DNA of 64,000 bases from Channallabes apus (GCA_030522415.1 CM060112.1:11447501-11511500), one strand, 5' to 3'. Positions 31,264-42,656 are shown, counted from the first letter of the stretch. The notes: a model not told the origin generated them from the sequence alone. A program made the numbers and translations.

Positions 31264-33308
31264 CTGCGGACATAGGACAATGAGGCAAAAGTAAAAAAAA
31301 AAATAAAAAATTTACTGTGTAGTCCTTTTTGAAACAATTAATGTAAACTTTTACAATTAACAACCAAATTTATCAATCAAACCTGTAATGTTCCTGGTTT
31401 CTCGGTTTTCTAGAACTTCTCCCAGTAATTTACGTAGGAATAGACCATTGGTGTCCATGTTGAAATCTGCAGCAATAGAATGATAAAAATATTAAACATT
31501 ATGTTAACATTATCTTGATATGCTATAACAAAAAAGACATACCCTCACCAGAATGTCTCTCCCTTCTCCAACCAACTTGCACCACCTCTTTGTGCCTGTC
31601 ACTTCCATGAAGATTACTGGTGCGATCTAAAACCTCAACCCATCCATGAAGTCGAAGTACAGCAGGCACTGGGGTTTGTAGAACATCGTTATCTAAAAAC
31701 AGCTTCTGCAGTCTCGGGAAGCTGAGCAGTGCTTCAGGCTTGACTGCAGCCAACTTGCATCCACTGAGGTCCAGGGTTTCCAGAGCGGGGAGATGGTAGA
31801 AGTGCTGCTTTACCAGCAGGGGGAGGTAATTTGCTGATAAATTGAGCTTGACCAAATGCTTGAAGTGCTTTAACTTCTTTAGGATTTTAGTGTGTAATAA
31901 ATTTAGGTGGTTCTCTGAGAGGTCCAGCTCAGTCACATTTGGCCATATCTGCTGGGGTATGGATGTGAGGTTACGTCTGCTGCAGTCAAATGTAGCCTGA
32001 GAAGGTAACAGTGTGACTTAAGGTTAGTTAAATGGTTGACGTGTTGAAGTTGAAGTGTAATCAGAAGAAAAATACTTACTGAAGGACTTAAATTATGAAA
32101 TTCTGAATTTATGTTTTTGGTTTAAACTTTTTTCATCAACAAGTTAATTATTAAAGTTAAATTTTTTTTACATTACCCGAAAAATGGTTATCTACTTCTT
32201 ATCATTACAGTATTCTGTGCATGCTGTCTTTAATTCCTCTCTATTAGATTTCTCACTAACATGACAATGAATTTAACTGCAAAATCTGACTAGTATCATT
32301 TATGCTGGATATGTTTTCCTCTATTAACCACCACTGTTTCAGTGCTTGGAGGGTGTCCCATGACATTGGTGCAGCAGACAACTGACAACTTCTTAAAGAA
32401 ATAATGAAAATAACTAGACAATATAATTGGTGCATTAAAGTTTTAGAGTTATTGGTTGCCAAATGGCGGCCAAATCACCAACCAACATCCAACCAATAAC
32501 AAATCCATTAGGACTACTTGAAATCAGTTGAATAATGAGGTTTGTATTTGGCAACCATTCATTCATTCATTCATTTTCTATACCGCTTAATCCTGTGTTC
32601 AGGGTCGCGGGGGGCCTGGAGCCTATCCCAGGAGACTTCAGGCACTAGGCGGGGTACACCCTGGACAGGGTGCCAATCCATCACATGGCACACACACATA
32701 CACACACTCACACACCCAATCACACAATTGGGAACGCCAATTAGCCTAACCTGCATATCTTTGGACTGTGGGAGGAAACCGGAGTACCCGGAGGAAACCC
32801 ACCAAGCACGGGGAGAACATGCAAACTCCATGCACACAGAGACGGGAATCGAGCCTGGCCGGGGAATCGAACCCAGACCCTGGAGGTGCAAGGCGACAGT
32901 GCTAACCACTACACCACCGCGCCGCCATTTGGCAACCAATAACTCTAAAACTTTAATGCACCAATTATATTGTCTAGTTATTAAATATTAGTTTCGTCAG
33001 ACTTTGTAATCTTTACAAAGTTTGTCATTATATTATCATTAACAGAAAAGACTACACATGCCATACTTTTCTTCAGCCGTTTACCCCACAGCTTGTTGAA
33101 AACAGGAAACACATGAATGCAAACAGGATGTTTTTAATGTGATTATGATTTTCATGGAGTGTGGAAAAAAAGGGGGGCGGTTGGGAAACTGTTTCTCACT
33201 CACCTCCTCTGTACCGGCCACACAGGGTCCCACGGTTACAAGTGTGTGGCACAAGCATGAGGCCCAGAGACTGAAGAGCATACACAGTGTATACGTTGGA
33301 GAGCACAT
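30872..33308 (-). CDS. LRRC19/TEMP-like single-pass LRR membrane protein (four exons)
   Basis: The spliced order is 33308-33204, 31996-31543, 31466-31383, 31263-30872, all GT-AG and in phase, giving 344 residues. Residues 1-35 hold a signal peptide (core LFSLWASCLCHTLVTV). An LRRNT-like start follows (FDCSRRNLTSIP), then about four LRRs (LDLSENHLNLL, LNLSANYLPLL, LDLSGCKLAAV, LFLDNDVLQ). There is no cysteine-rich LRRCT cap. Potential N-glycosylation sites include NLTS, NVTE and NITG. A membrane helix (YLVAALVTAISLSVLITIG) precedes AKCKIIHRYWASYRHSRL and a tail with DDDDGFIEDNYIQ and a Glu/Asp-rich end. The helix-plus-tail pattern recalls both human LRRC19 and the short TEMP/C1orf210 protein; the ectodomain supports the LRRC19 side. 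A role in endosomal or innate signalling would be inference from relatives. Confidence 0.85.
31383..31466 (-). CDS. LRRC19/TEMP-like exon 3 (juxtamembrane)
   Basis: Completes Asp, then reads FNMDTNGLFLRKLLGEVLEN and RETRNIT plus one base. The donor is GTTTGA. The exon is small, and the phase agrees on both sides. Confidence 0.75.
31543..31996 (-). CDS. LRRC19/TEMP-like exon 2 (LRR ectodomain)
   Basis: Starts ATFDCSRRNLTSIPQQIW after a CTCAG acceptor and carries all the LRRs. It ends HSGE plus one base before GTATGT. Confidence 0.85.
32409..32470. repeat. 62-bp inverted repeat, left arm
   Basis: Exact reverse complement of 32921-32982. Its last six bases (GGCGGC) equal the SINE head. It lies in intron 1 of the LRR gene. 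Confidence 0.95.
32557..32926 (-). mobile_element. V-SINE-type SINE, full length, in LRR-gene intron 1
   Basis: Complete minus-strand copy from the ATTCATTC tail to the GGCGGCGCGGTGG head. The target-site duplication ATTTGGCAACC lies at 32546-32556 and 32927-32937. Confidence 0.92.
32921..32982. repeat. 62-bp inverted repeat, right arm
   Basis: Spans the last six bases of the SINE and 56 bp of host flank. Its perfect inverted copy is at 32409-32470. Confidence 0.95.
33204..33308 (-). CDS. LRRC19/TEMP-like exon 1 (signal peptide)
   Basis: 35 codons starting MCSPTYTLCMLFSLW and ending GTEE before donor GTGAGT in phase 0. A second in-frame ATG at 33281 leaves a shorter signal peptide and could be the true start. 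Confidence 0.75.
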
Positions 33309-33980
33309 CCTTTACTGTTTTCTGTTGAATAAAATATGAATATAAGATTGTTAAAGCTGATTTGAGATGCATCGCTGAGGGGCTGTTTTTTTATTTATTT
33401 ATTTGTTTGTTTGTTTTCCCTAAAGATTGATTGGTGACCTCATGATTGTCATTTTTTAAAACCATTTTATTAATAATGAAACCAAAAAAACATGCACTTT
33501 AACATTCAAAGCAATATCACACAAAAATGTATAAGGTTTTGTTGCAATGTTATATATAAAGGAGTAACAAGCTTTTAGAATATAAATATCAAAGAAAGAA
33601 AAAAAACACAAGAGAAATGTAGTTTCTTCTTCACATAATCCTCAGTAATCTCAGATGATGCAGCTTCATGAACAAGTTACAGCTATATGTAAAAGTTCAA
33701 GTATTTAATAGAAATGTGTTTATTTAACAAAGTTGACTGAAGGTTGTGTTAAATATGAGATGTGATACTTAACTGTTTAAACAATGTACATACTGTATAT
33801 TTGTCAGAGCAATATCAATGAGCATTTCGAGCATGTCGTCTTTTGGGACAATATACTGTAAGTCAGTCAGGATTGTGTTAGTAATGGATGTTTTTACTAA
33901 GAAAATAATTCCTTGGGGAAATATGTAAAATTATAAATGCTTTTTTTTCCTTTTCTTTTTTTTTTTTTAAATAAACGCCA
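33309..33980. other. Upstream of the LRR gene, nothing recognised
   Basis: AT-rich. This region should hold the 5' UTR and promoter of the LRR gene, but no core element can be assigned. Confidence 0.35.
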
Positions 33981-33994
33981 AATGGTTGAGATGT

Positions 33995-34278
33995 GCCAGG
34001 CTCGATTCCCGTCTCTGTGTGCATGGAGTTTGCATGTTCTCCCCGTGCTTGGTGGGTTTCCTCCGGGTACTCCGGTTTCCTCCCACAGTCCAAAGACATG
34101 CAGATTAGGCTAATTGGCGTTCCTAAATTGCCCGTAGTGTGTGATTGGGTGTGCCCTGCGATGGATTGGCACCCTGTCCAGGGTGTACCCCGCCTAGTGC
34201 CCGAAGTCTCCTGGGATAGGCTCCAGGTCCCCCGCGACCCTGAACACAGGATTAAGCGGTATAGAAAATGAATGAATG
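33995..34278 (+). mobile_element. 5'-truncated V-SINE-type SINE
   Basis: Begins inside the head at GCCAGGCTCGATTCCCG and runs to the GAATGAATGA tail. A perfect 14-bp target-site duplication AATGGTTGAGATGT lies at 33981-33994 and 34279-34292, so the truncation happened at insertion. Confidence 0.95.
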
Positions 34279-34292
34279 AATGGTTGAGATGT

Positions 34293-36873
34293 CATTTAAT
34301 GTTAAAAGTATCTATATAGTTACTGTATCAATACCAGAAAAAAAAGTCACATGGCATTTTTTTTTTGTAGCAAAAATGTTTTTCGTGCATTAGATCCACT
34401 ACTTTATTAAGCAATTACAAACGGATATTAAAATACATAATATAGTGGCTTATGTGGCTCTAGTAGTAGTCTGGTGGATTCTTCTTCTGCACAGCATACC
34501 TCAACCAAGTGGTATAGAAGGTTCAGTCTGGTTACATTTCACACATTTTTTTTCCATGTGACCCAAAATGTGCTCCACCCAAAGTGTTAAATGATCATGT
34601 ATATCTGGGTTTCTGTATTCTATTTGTTTATGTTTACATGTATGTTAGTCTGATAAATCTTATGCATGTTATGTATTCTATATTTTATGTGTAGTGCACT
34701 ATGGGGGAAAAAAATTAGAAAGCCTTTGAAAATTATGTAGGAGTTCACACCAGTGCATTTTTTTTATGTTTTCCCCTCTTTCTTCGCTTAGGCAAGAAGC
34801 CATTGTTCACAAACTCTGCTTGTGTTCTTAGGGCCTTTCCCCTCTCTTTTTCTCTCACTATTCATTGTCAGCATGTTGGCTGTAAACAGTTGTCAGTAGC
34901 TGTTTTATCTTCCTCCCCTAAGATTTCCTCCACATAACAAATGCTCAGGTTCAAAACACCTTCAAGTGTGAGTGCTTGTTTGTGAGTATGGCGGTATCCA
35001 TGTGTTCTTTGCATAATGTGTCTGAGATGAAAAAAAAAACAAAAAAAATGAAACATAGTGGTCTTATAATATAAATGGCACATCTTTATGTAACCGGCAA
35101 AAGGAACACTGGAATATGGCAATCAGTATGTAGTTAAACAATAATTAAAAACACCATTTGTAATTATCCTTTCATATACAAGGAGCTACTTAATCTCGGC
35201 ATATCACCTCATGGAACACACTGGCAATGCTTTTTACACACGTCCTTAATCAAGCAACATACAGTTCTAAGTCAAAGTCCTTCAGCTGACCTTCTCGACA
35301 GCACTCAACAAGTTTATCGGCTTTCCTCCAAGTGAAACTCCTGCCGTCTTTGCTCCAGTCACTCAGTCAATCACTCAGTAATGATTACACTGTCATGGGG
35401 CCTTCCCCCTTATTGTCATTTTTGTCAAGTTGGCGAGATCTCTAAAGACGCTCTGTCTTTGAAAACACTGCGCACGCGAGGAGACACAGAGCACTTTGCC
35501 AATACACGATTAATCCTATCACCATGATTACCCTGAACAAACAGTGCAGGTGAAAAGTAATTATGGCCCCTACCTTTCACCACCTCTGCTGTATATAATA
35601 CAACATATAATAACACATGGCAAGAAATAACAAAAAAAAGCCTGCTTCCATATGTCTGTAGTTGGAGTCCAACTTTCCTACTGTTTGTCTTGTTGCGATC
35701 AAAGATGAAGAGACATTGCATTTAACCAAGCATGTCATGCTTATATTGTACACATTATGAGTAACAACCTCATGCAATGAGACACATGATACTGTCACTT
35801 CTAGGCATTTCAGCAGCCTCATCCGGTTACAGTAGAGTACGTTGATATCAATGAGAACATGCAATAAGACCCAGCATGATGGTTTAAGGAGAAAAAGATC
35901 CACTTGAATGATTATCTTTCTTCATCCTTTATATCACATGAAAGTTTTGCATTCATTACATTCTTGTTTTTTTTTTCAGTCACAATGAATGAAAGGTAGT
36001 TAATAAAAAAAAAAAAAACAGTATACCACCATTAATAAAAAAATAAAAAAATGGTCATGTAAATACTATGACATAAGGCACCTCCAGTACCTACCTGAGA
36101 CTTGATCCTTCAGTCTCTCTAAGTAGAACAGAGAGGGGAAAGCGTCAACAATCACATTTTAGCACAAGTCCATTTCACTAGATGTTTATAATGGTATAAA
36201 ATGGAGGTATGTTGTGCAAAGGTTGCTCGAGGTGTGCCTTTAACTTTTCCTGTCACCTGAGGAATAAGTTAATCAGTAACAAGATAACCACATTTTGCGC
36301 TACAGGAGTGTCTCGGCTTATTGCAAGAATGAATTATGCGTATGTTAAACATCACAGGGTATTTAACTCTACGAGTGTAATGTTTGTTCATGAACGTAAG
36401 CCGTTTTTATCTTTTTAATGTTAGATCACATTTTTAATGGAGTATGCTGTGATTAAAGGCTTTGTGCTACACTAATTTTTCTCAAAGCGTGCCATGGTGG
36501 TGGTTTATTGCTCTTCCTGCTCAGTGACTCTTTTTATAATCAGAAATGATTACACCTGCTATGATATGGATGAAGTACTACAACAATGTGTGTTATATTG
36601 AAAATCTGCTAGTGCAAAAGGGATTATTGGAACCCACTCTGGTCCAGAAATGCTGTTTTTTGCTGTTACATCTAAACGCTTGCTTAGCACAAAGACGAGG
36701 CCAAATTGGCATTTTCCCAACTGCTTTTAGTATAGTACAGTACAGTACAGTACCTTAAAAGTATTGTCATATTTCTTACATCTAGGGTTTCTAATTGTAT
36801 TGTTCCCTGCCAGGTTATCTTATTTAAATCAACTCAGTTGTAGCCAAAAACAAAAACAAAATAAAGCACCATA
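34293..36873. other. Intergenic 2.6 kb, nothing recognised
   Basis: Scanned on both strands without finding an exon-like stretch, repeat ends or known family text. A short TACAG/TACAGT run lies near 36730-36752. Confidence 0.35.
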
Positions 36874-38244
36874 CAGGTCCTTCTCAAAAAATTTGTATAT
36901 TGTGATGAAGTTCATTATTTTCTGTAATGTACTGATAAACATTAGACTTTCATATATTTTAGATTCATTACACACAACTGAAGTAGTTCAAGCCTTTTAT
37001 TGTTTTAATATTGATGATTGTGGCATACAGCTCATGAAAACCCAAAATCCCTATCTCAAAAAATTAGCATATTTCATCCGACCAATAAAAGAAAAGTGTT
37101 TTTAATACAAAAAAAAGTCAACCTTCAAATAATTATGTTCAGTTCTGCACTCAATACTTGGTCGAGAATCCTTTTGCAGATTCTTGTGTCTTTCAACTTT
37201 CTCTTCACAATATCCCACAGATTCTCTATGGGGTTCAGGTCAGGAGAGTTGGCAGGCCAATTGAGCACAGTAATACCATGGTCAGTAAACCATTTACCAG
37301 TGGTTTTGGCACTGTGAGCAGGTGCCAGGTCGTGCTGAAAAATGAAATCTTCATCTCCATAAAGCTTTTCAGCAGATGGAAGCATGAAGTGCTCCAAAAT
37401 CTCCTGATAGCTATCTGCATTGACCCTGCCCTTGATAAAACACAGTGGACCAACACCAGCAGCTGACATGGCACCCCAGACCATCACTGACTGTGGGTAC
37501 TTGACACTGGACTTCAGGCATTTTGGCATTTCCCTCTCCCCAGTCTTCCTCCAGACTCTGGCACCTTGATTTCCGAATGACATGCAAAATTTGCAACCAG
37601 TAGCCCATTTCCTGCACACGCCTGTACACGGTGGCTCTGGATGTTTCTACTCCAGACTCAGTCCACTGCTTCCGCAGGTCCCCCAAGGTCTGGAATCGGT
37701 CCTTCTCCACAATCTTCCTCAGGGCCCGGTCACCTCTTCTCGTTGTGCAGCGTTTTCTGCCACACTTTTTCCTTCCCACAGACTTCCCACTGAGGTGCCT
37801 TGATACAGCACTCTGGGAACAGCCTATTCGTTCAGAAATGTCTTTCTGTGTCTTACCCTCTTGCTTGAGGGTGTCAATGATGGCCTTCTGGACAGCAGTC
37901 AGGTCGGCAGTCTTACCCATGATTGCGGTTTTGAGTAATGAACCAGGCTGGGAGTTTTTAAAAGCCTCAGGAATCTTTTGCAGGTGTTTAGAGTTAATTA
38001 GTTGATTCAGATGATTAGGTTAATAGCTCGTTTAGAGAACCTTTTCATGATATGCTAATTTTTTGAGATTGGGATTTTGGGTTTTCATGAGCTGTATGCC
38101 ACAATCATCAATATTAAAAGAATAAAAGGCTTGAACTACTTCAGTTGTGTGTAATGAATCTAAAATATAAGTCTAATGTTTATCAGTACATTACAGAAAA
38201 TAATTAACTTTATCACAATATGCTAATTTTTTGAGAAGGACCAG
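36874..38244 (-). mobile_element. Tc1-like transposon, internally deleted
   Basis: 1371 bp between TA dinucleotides at 36872 and 38245. The ends are CAGGTCCTTCTCAAAAAA and, reversed, CTGGTCCTTCTCAAAAAA. The inverted repeats are about 200 bp, with internal repeats of the CTCAAAAAATTAGCATAT word. It carries a broken transposase gene. Confidence 0.93.
37125..37920 (-). pseudogene. Tc1-like transposase, first catalytic Asp deleted
   Basis: Starts MGKTADLTAVQKAIIDTLKQ with the paired helix-turn-helix DNA-binding region (RIGCSQSAVSRHL, SRATVYRRVQEMGY). After residue ~110 an internal deletion joins EMGY to text just past the first catalytic block in another frame (FCMSFGNQGARVWRKTGE). The FSDES-type motif with Asp 1 is therefore gone. 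The second Asp (FIFQHDLAPAHS) and the Glu (SPDLNPIENLW) remain 34 residues apart. The protein cannot be active. Confidence 0.9.
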
Positions 38245-38649
38245 TATTCATTCACGCAACCCATATTATTTGTTATTAAAAAAATGTCTTAAGATGAATT
38301 ATTTTGCACTTGGTATGAAGAAGCAAAGCTTGGGTTGAGTTTTTTTTCTTCAGACTATTGATTCGTTTCATCAGTGAAAGTCATGTCAGGTGATTACATA
38401 GATGAAAATACAACCTAGGTGTAAACTTTTCAACCAGCTTTTGTGACACCTGACCATTAAGAGAACGAGAAGAATTATTTATTTTATTATTTTTATCTTC
38501 CACAAATTGTTTGGAATCTAAGTGCACATTGTCCAAAATGCCAATTATGAAAAAAGGACAGACGAGTTAAATTTGGGAGTTTTTGTCATTGTTTTTTGTT
38601 TTCTGTTCACCATCTTTGGTATGAATGTCATAAATCCAGCATAGAGCAT
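38245..38649. other. Spacer, nothing recognised
   Basis: AT-rich sequence between the Tc1 element and a LINE 3' end. Confidence 0.35.
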
Positions 38650-38989
38650 TCATTCAATTAAATACAATTTTATTTGTATAGTGCTTTTAACAGTTGATAT
38701 TGTCGCAAAGCAGCTTCACACAATCAAATTAATTACTTAAGTTTGTATGAGATGTGAACGTGTATGAATCAAAATGATAAGATTGTCCCTAATGAGAAAG
38801 CCGAGGACAACGGCGACAGAGGCAAGGAAAAACTCCCTGAGATGGTAATAGGAAGAAACCTTGAGAGGAACCAAACTCAACAGGGAACCCATCCTCATCT
38901 GGGTGATAACGGATAGCAGGGATTGATCTGCATCATACTGTGTGAGACTGGAACTTCAGTATAACAGGAGATGTGTTTAAGTTAATATG
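38650..38989 (-). mobile_element. L2-type LINE 3' end, minus strand
   Basis: Reverse complement of the terminal 3' UTR block seen at 6240-6510: TTTTATTTGTATAGTGCTTT, then AAACTCCCTGAGATGGTAAT and CCCATCCTCATCTGGGTGA. It is more diverged than the other copies. Confidence 0.85.
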
Positions 38990-40571
38990 CACTGTAAAAA
39001 GTGGGACTGGGCTTAATTAACAACTGTTAAATTAATATTAGTAACAAGTTCATAATAAAATTTACTTACTGCATTCTGGAGTCAAATTAAGCTGATTAAA
39101 CAAATGTTGATTATTTATTAATTCCATTTCAAGTTTCAACTAATTTTTTCAGTTTAAAATCAGCAAGGAAGAAATGGGGGAAATTGAATTACATTTTTCT
39201 GGACGTGTCAAAATAATTTTTTTATTTTTTGGTAATTTTTACTCATTTAGAGAGACTAGGTTCTACTGTGATGCAATTTCCGCCCAAGTTTTTACATCCA
39301 GACCAGGTGCCACATGCTGCAGGATCTGCATTTTTCTTAATGTGAGATTTCTTTAGTTAGTAATATCAATGTACAAATAATTTTGTAGCAGTACATTTTT
39401 TTCTTTACAGACAGTTGTAAAATATACAGATTTTATTGTGTAGTTAAATTCAGTTAAGCTATTTCCGCTCAGTCTGTTCTAAAGTAAAGATGTCCTCTCA
39501 GTCCGCTCTGTTTTTATTTGGCTAAAAGTTGGGCATTGCATGGTAGTTAGTTCGGTGTGTGAATTTTATTACAATGTGTGTTATATAGTATATGTTATAT
39601 GTTATATAGCTTCCCCTCCCCCACTTTAACAAGTGATTAGCTGACCTTGACACTGAGTGTCTAACTGCAGCAGTTAACTGTTCCTCTAGAGGTGAGGAAT
39701 TAACTTAAAGATTTACTTTTTGTGTTTTGAACTGAGCTCAATATAAACTATTAAATTAATGGGGAAATGTGTTGTAACAGAATATTGTATGTTTCTTTAT
39801 GATGAATATGGCCCCCCTTTGTAATAGTCTCAAAATGCTGTTTGCTAGTTTTAATGTTAAAATAAAAACTCTTGATGTTTCAGATGAAACATATTTGACA
39901 GTATATTCTTTTTTGATACACAAAGTATTCAGTTACTGTCCATTTTACCGGCTTCTGATGCTGCAATGTTGGACAATGTTTATCGCATCTGTAAATAAAT
40001 GTCAATGTTACAAATGTTAAATGCTATTCCTGTTGTTTTATGTTAACCCAGCACAAACATTTAAGTAACTTAGAAATATTAAAATTGTTTCAATGAAGTG
40101 ACATCCAATATTATTAAGTAGATTTGATTTATAATTTAACTGTATTTAGGTGCAGATGAAGATTTATCTGTAAAAGTAAATCATGTTCACTTAAATATTT
40201 AATTAATGTTAGTCAATGTCTCTCAAATGTTCAATAAAAATAAATCAATCTCTTCCAGATTTCTTTCAGATATTCATTGAATGTAACACATTTTTTTTTA
40301 GTAAACGTAAAACTGTTTTCCTTAAAATGATTTCATTTAGCTTAAAATATTTATGCTGAATACATTATATTTTCGACAGTTAATATTAAATTCAACACGA
40401 TAAAAGACTTGATTTAATTTACAATTAAATATATATTTTGTATTACATTTAAATAATTTATTCTATGTTTCTTACTCATTATTATAGTAGTAAAATTTAC
40501 TTAAATATTTTAGGTGCCACTTTGTTGCCATAATTTGTTTACATAAACCCTAGGTCAGATTTTTTACAGTG
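38990..40571. mobile_element. Possible TIR element bounded by CACTGTAAAAA
   Basis: CACTGTAAAAA at 38990 and its complement TTTTTACAGTG ending at 40571 bound an AT-rich 1.58-kb block that starts exactly where the LINE text stops. Short ends of this type occur on fish non-autonomous DNA transposons. I find no target-site duplication and no coding text. Confidence 0.35.
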
Positions 40572-40901
40572 TGGTTTCCAGTTCAATTATGGGACAAGAA
40601 ACCATGAATGCAATTGTGTGTGCGTGTAATAATTTGCCCTATATACAGTACTTTATATATTTATACAATTAGTCATACCACATGATATACCACATTACTC
40701 AAAAGTATTTGTTTAATTGTAAAGTTATTGACTAATATAAGATTTTAGCTCACCAATCTAAAGTCAAAACCAGCTATCACTAATACAACAAACTGGATTA
40801 TATTATGTGTAGGATATTGTATCAGAACAAATAACCTGATTGGAGCTATTCATTGTGAGTCAGGTCAATAACACGAGCTTCTCTTAGTTGATTCAAGTTT
40901 A

Positions 40902-40932
40902 TTCATTCATTCATTTTCTATACCGCTTAATC
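40902..40932 (-). mobile_element. 31-bp SINE tail insertion
   Basis: Consists only of the SINE 3' terminus (TTCATTCATTCATTTTCTAT, then ACCGCTTAATC), flanked by the exact 13-bp duplication TGATTCAAGTTTA at 40889-40901 and 40933-40945. Confidence 0.9.
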
Positions 40933-40964
40933 TGATTCAAGTTTAATGGATGAAAAATGAATAA

Positions 40965-41075
40965 GATAAGAGATAAGGTAAGGTAAGATAAGATATACCT
41001 TTATTCATCCCACAGTGGGGAAATTTCAGTTACAGCAGCAAAGAACAATGTGCAAAAAATTAAGTAGTCACAGTA
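40965..41075 (-). mobile_element. LINE 3' end, left part
   Basis: On the minus strand the text reads GCAAAGAACAATGTG-type sequence, then AAATTTCCCCACTGTGGGAT, GAATAAAGG and an (AAGAT)n-like tail. This is a typical fish LINE 3' terminus. The Tc1 element at 41076 interrupts it, and the rest continues from 42657. Confidence 0.65.
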
Positions 41076-42656
41076 CAAACCGGACTCCAAAAAAGTTGGG
41101 ACACTAAACAAATTGTGAATAAAAACTGAATGCAATGATGTGGAGATGGCAAATGTCAATATTTTATTCAGAATAGAACATAAATCACGGAACAAAAGTT
41201 TAAACTGAGAAAATGTATCATTTTAAGGGAAAAATATGGTGAATCAAAATGTCATGGTGTCAACAAATCCCAACAAAGTTGGGACAAGGCCATTTTCACC
41301 ACTGTGTGGCATCTCCCCTTCTTCTTACAACACTCAACAGACGTCTGGGGACCGAGGAGACCAGTTTCTCAAGTTTAGAAATAGGAATGCTCTCCCATTC
41401 TTGTCTAATACAGGCCTCTAACTGTTCAATCGTCTTGGGCCTTCTTGTCGCACCTTCCTCTTTATGATGCGCCAAATGTTCTCTATAGGGGAAAGATCTG
41501 GACTGCAGACTGGCCATTTCAGTACCCGGATCCTTCTCCTACGCAGCCATGATGTTGTGATTGATGCAGAATGTGGTCTGGCATTATCTTGTTGAAAAAA
41601 TGCAGGGTCTTCCCTGAAAGAGATGACTAGATGTTGTTCTAGAACCTGAATATATTTTTCTGCATTGATGGTGCCTTTCCAGACATGCAAGCTGCCCATG
41701 CCACACGCACTCATGCAACCCCATACCATCAGAGATGCAGGCTTCTGAACTGAGCGTTGATAACAACTTGGGTTGTCCTTGTCCTCTTTGGTCCGGATGA
41801 CATGGCGTCCCACATTTCCAACAAGAACTTCGAATCGTGACTCGTCTGACCACAGAACAGTCTTCCATTTTGCCACACTCCATTTTAAATGATCCCAGGC
41901 CCAATGAAAACGCCTGTGCTTGTGGATCTTGCTTAGAAATGGCTTCTTCTTTGCACTGTAGAGTTTCAGCTGGCAACGGCGGATGGCACGGTGGATTGTG
42001 TTCACTGACGATGGTTTCCGGAAGTATTCCTGAGCCCATTCCGTGATTTCCTTTACAGTAGCATTCCTGTTTGTGGTGCAGTGTCGTTTAAGGGCCCGGA
42101 GATCACGGGCATCCAGTATGGTTTTACGCCCTTGACCCTTACGCACAGAGATTGTTCCAGATTCTCTGAATCTTCGGATGATATTATGCACAGTTGATGA
42201 TGATAACTGCAAAGTCTTTGCAATTTTTCGCTGGGTAACACCTTTCTGATATTGCTCCACTATCTTTCTGCGCAACATTGTGGGAATTAGTGATCCTCTA
42301 CCCATCTTGGCTTCTGAGAGACACTGCCACTCTGAGAAGCTCTTTTTATACCCAATCATGTTGCCAATTAACCTAATTATTGTTAATTGGTCTTCCAGCT
42401 CTTCGTTATGCTCAAATTTACTTTTTCCAGCCTCTTATTGCTATTTGTCCCAACTGTTTTGGAATTTGTTGACACCGTGAAATTTTGAATCAACATATTT
42501 TTCCTTTAAAATGATTCATTTTCTTGGATTAAACTTTTGATCTGTCATCTATGTTCTATTCTGAATAAAATATTGACATTTGCCATCTGCACATCATTGC
42601 ATTCAGTTTTTATTCACAATTTGTTTAGTGTCCCAACTTTTTTGGAATCCGGTTTG
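41076..42656 (-). mobile_element. Tc1-like transposon with long IR/DR ends, near intact
   Basis: 1581 bp flanked by TA at 41074 and 42657. Terminal repeats of about 210 bp begin CAAACCGGACTCC (left) and, reversed, CAAACCGGATTCC (right). Each repeat has an outer AAAAGTTGGGACAC-type and an inner AAAGTTGGGACAA-type word, the IR/DR layout known from Sleeping Beauty-like elements. It inserted in a LINE 3' end. Confidence 0.95.
41296..42305 (-). pseudogene. Tc1-like DD34E transposase with one frameshift
   Basis: Starts MGRGSLIPTMLRRKIVEQYQ at 42305; an upstream in-frame ATG at 42359 is probably not used. An N-terminal helix-turn-helix pair (QRKIAKTLQLSSSTVHNII) is followed by a GRKT linker and the catalytic domain: Asp in VLWSDESRFEV, Asp in FFQQDNARPHS and Glu in SPDLSPIENIW, spaced DD34E. 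The frame is open for about 290 codons. Near 41450 a one-base loss moves the last ~55 residues (RRPKTIEQLEACIRQEW...) to another frame. The length would be normal for the family. This single lesion suggests recent activity. Confidence 0.92.

Noticed and set aside
32256..32462. Minus-strand ORF with signal-like MHQLYCLVIFIISLRS as exon 1 of the LRR gene
   Set aside because: No in-phase donor joins it to the LRR exon, and its first 55 bases are part of the inverted duplication. The ORF at 33308-33204 has a strong phase-0 donor.
32571..32991. Open frames of 120-149 codons across the SINE at 32557
   Set aside because: The same frames (GREHANSMHTETGIE, CMEFACSPRAWWV) occur in every SINE copy and reflect the repeat, not a gene.
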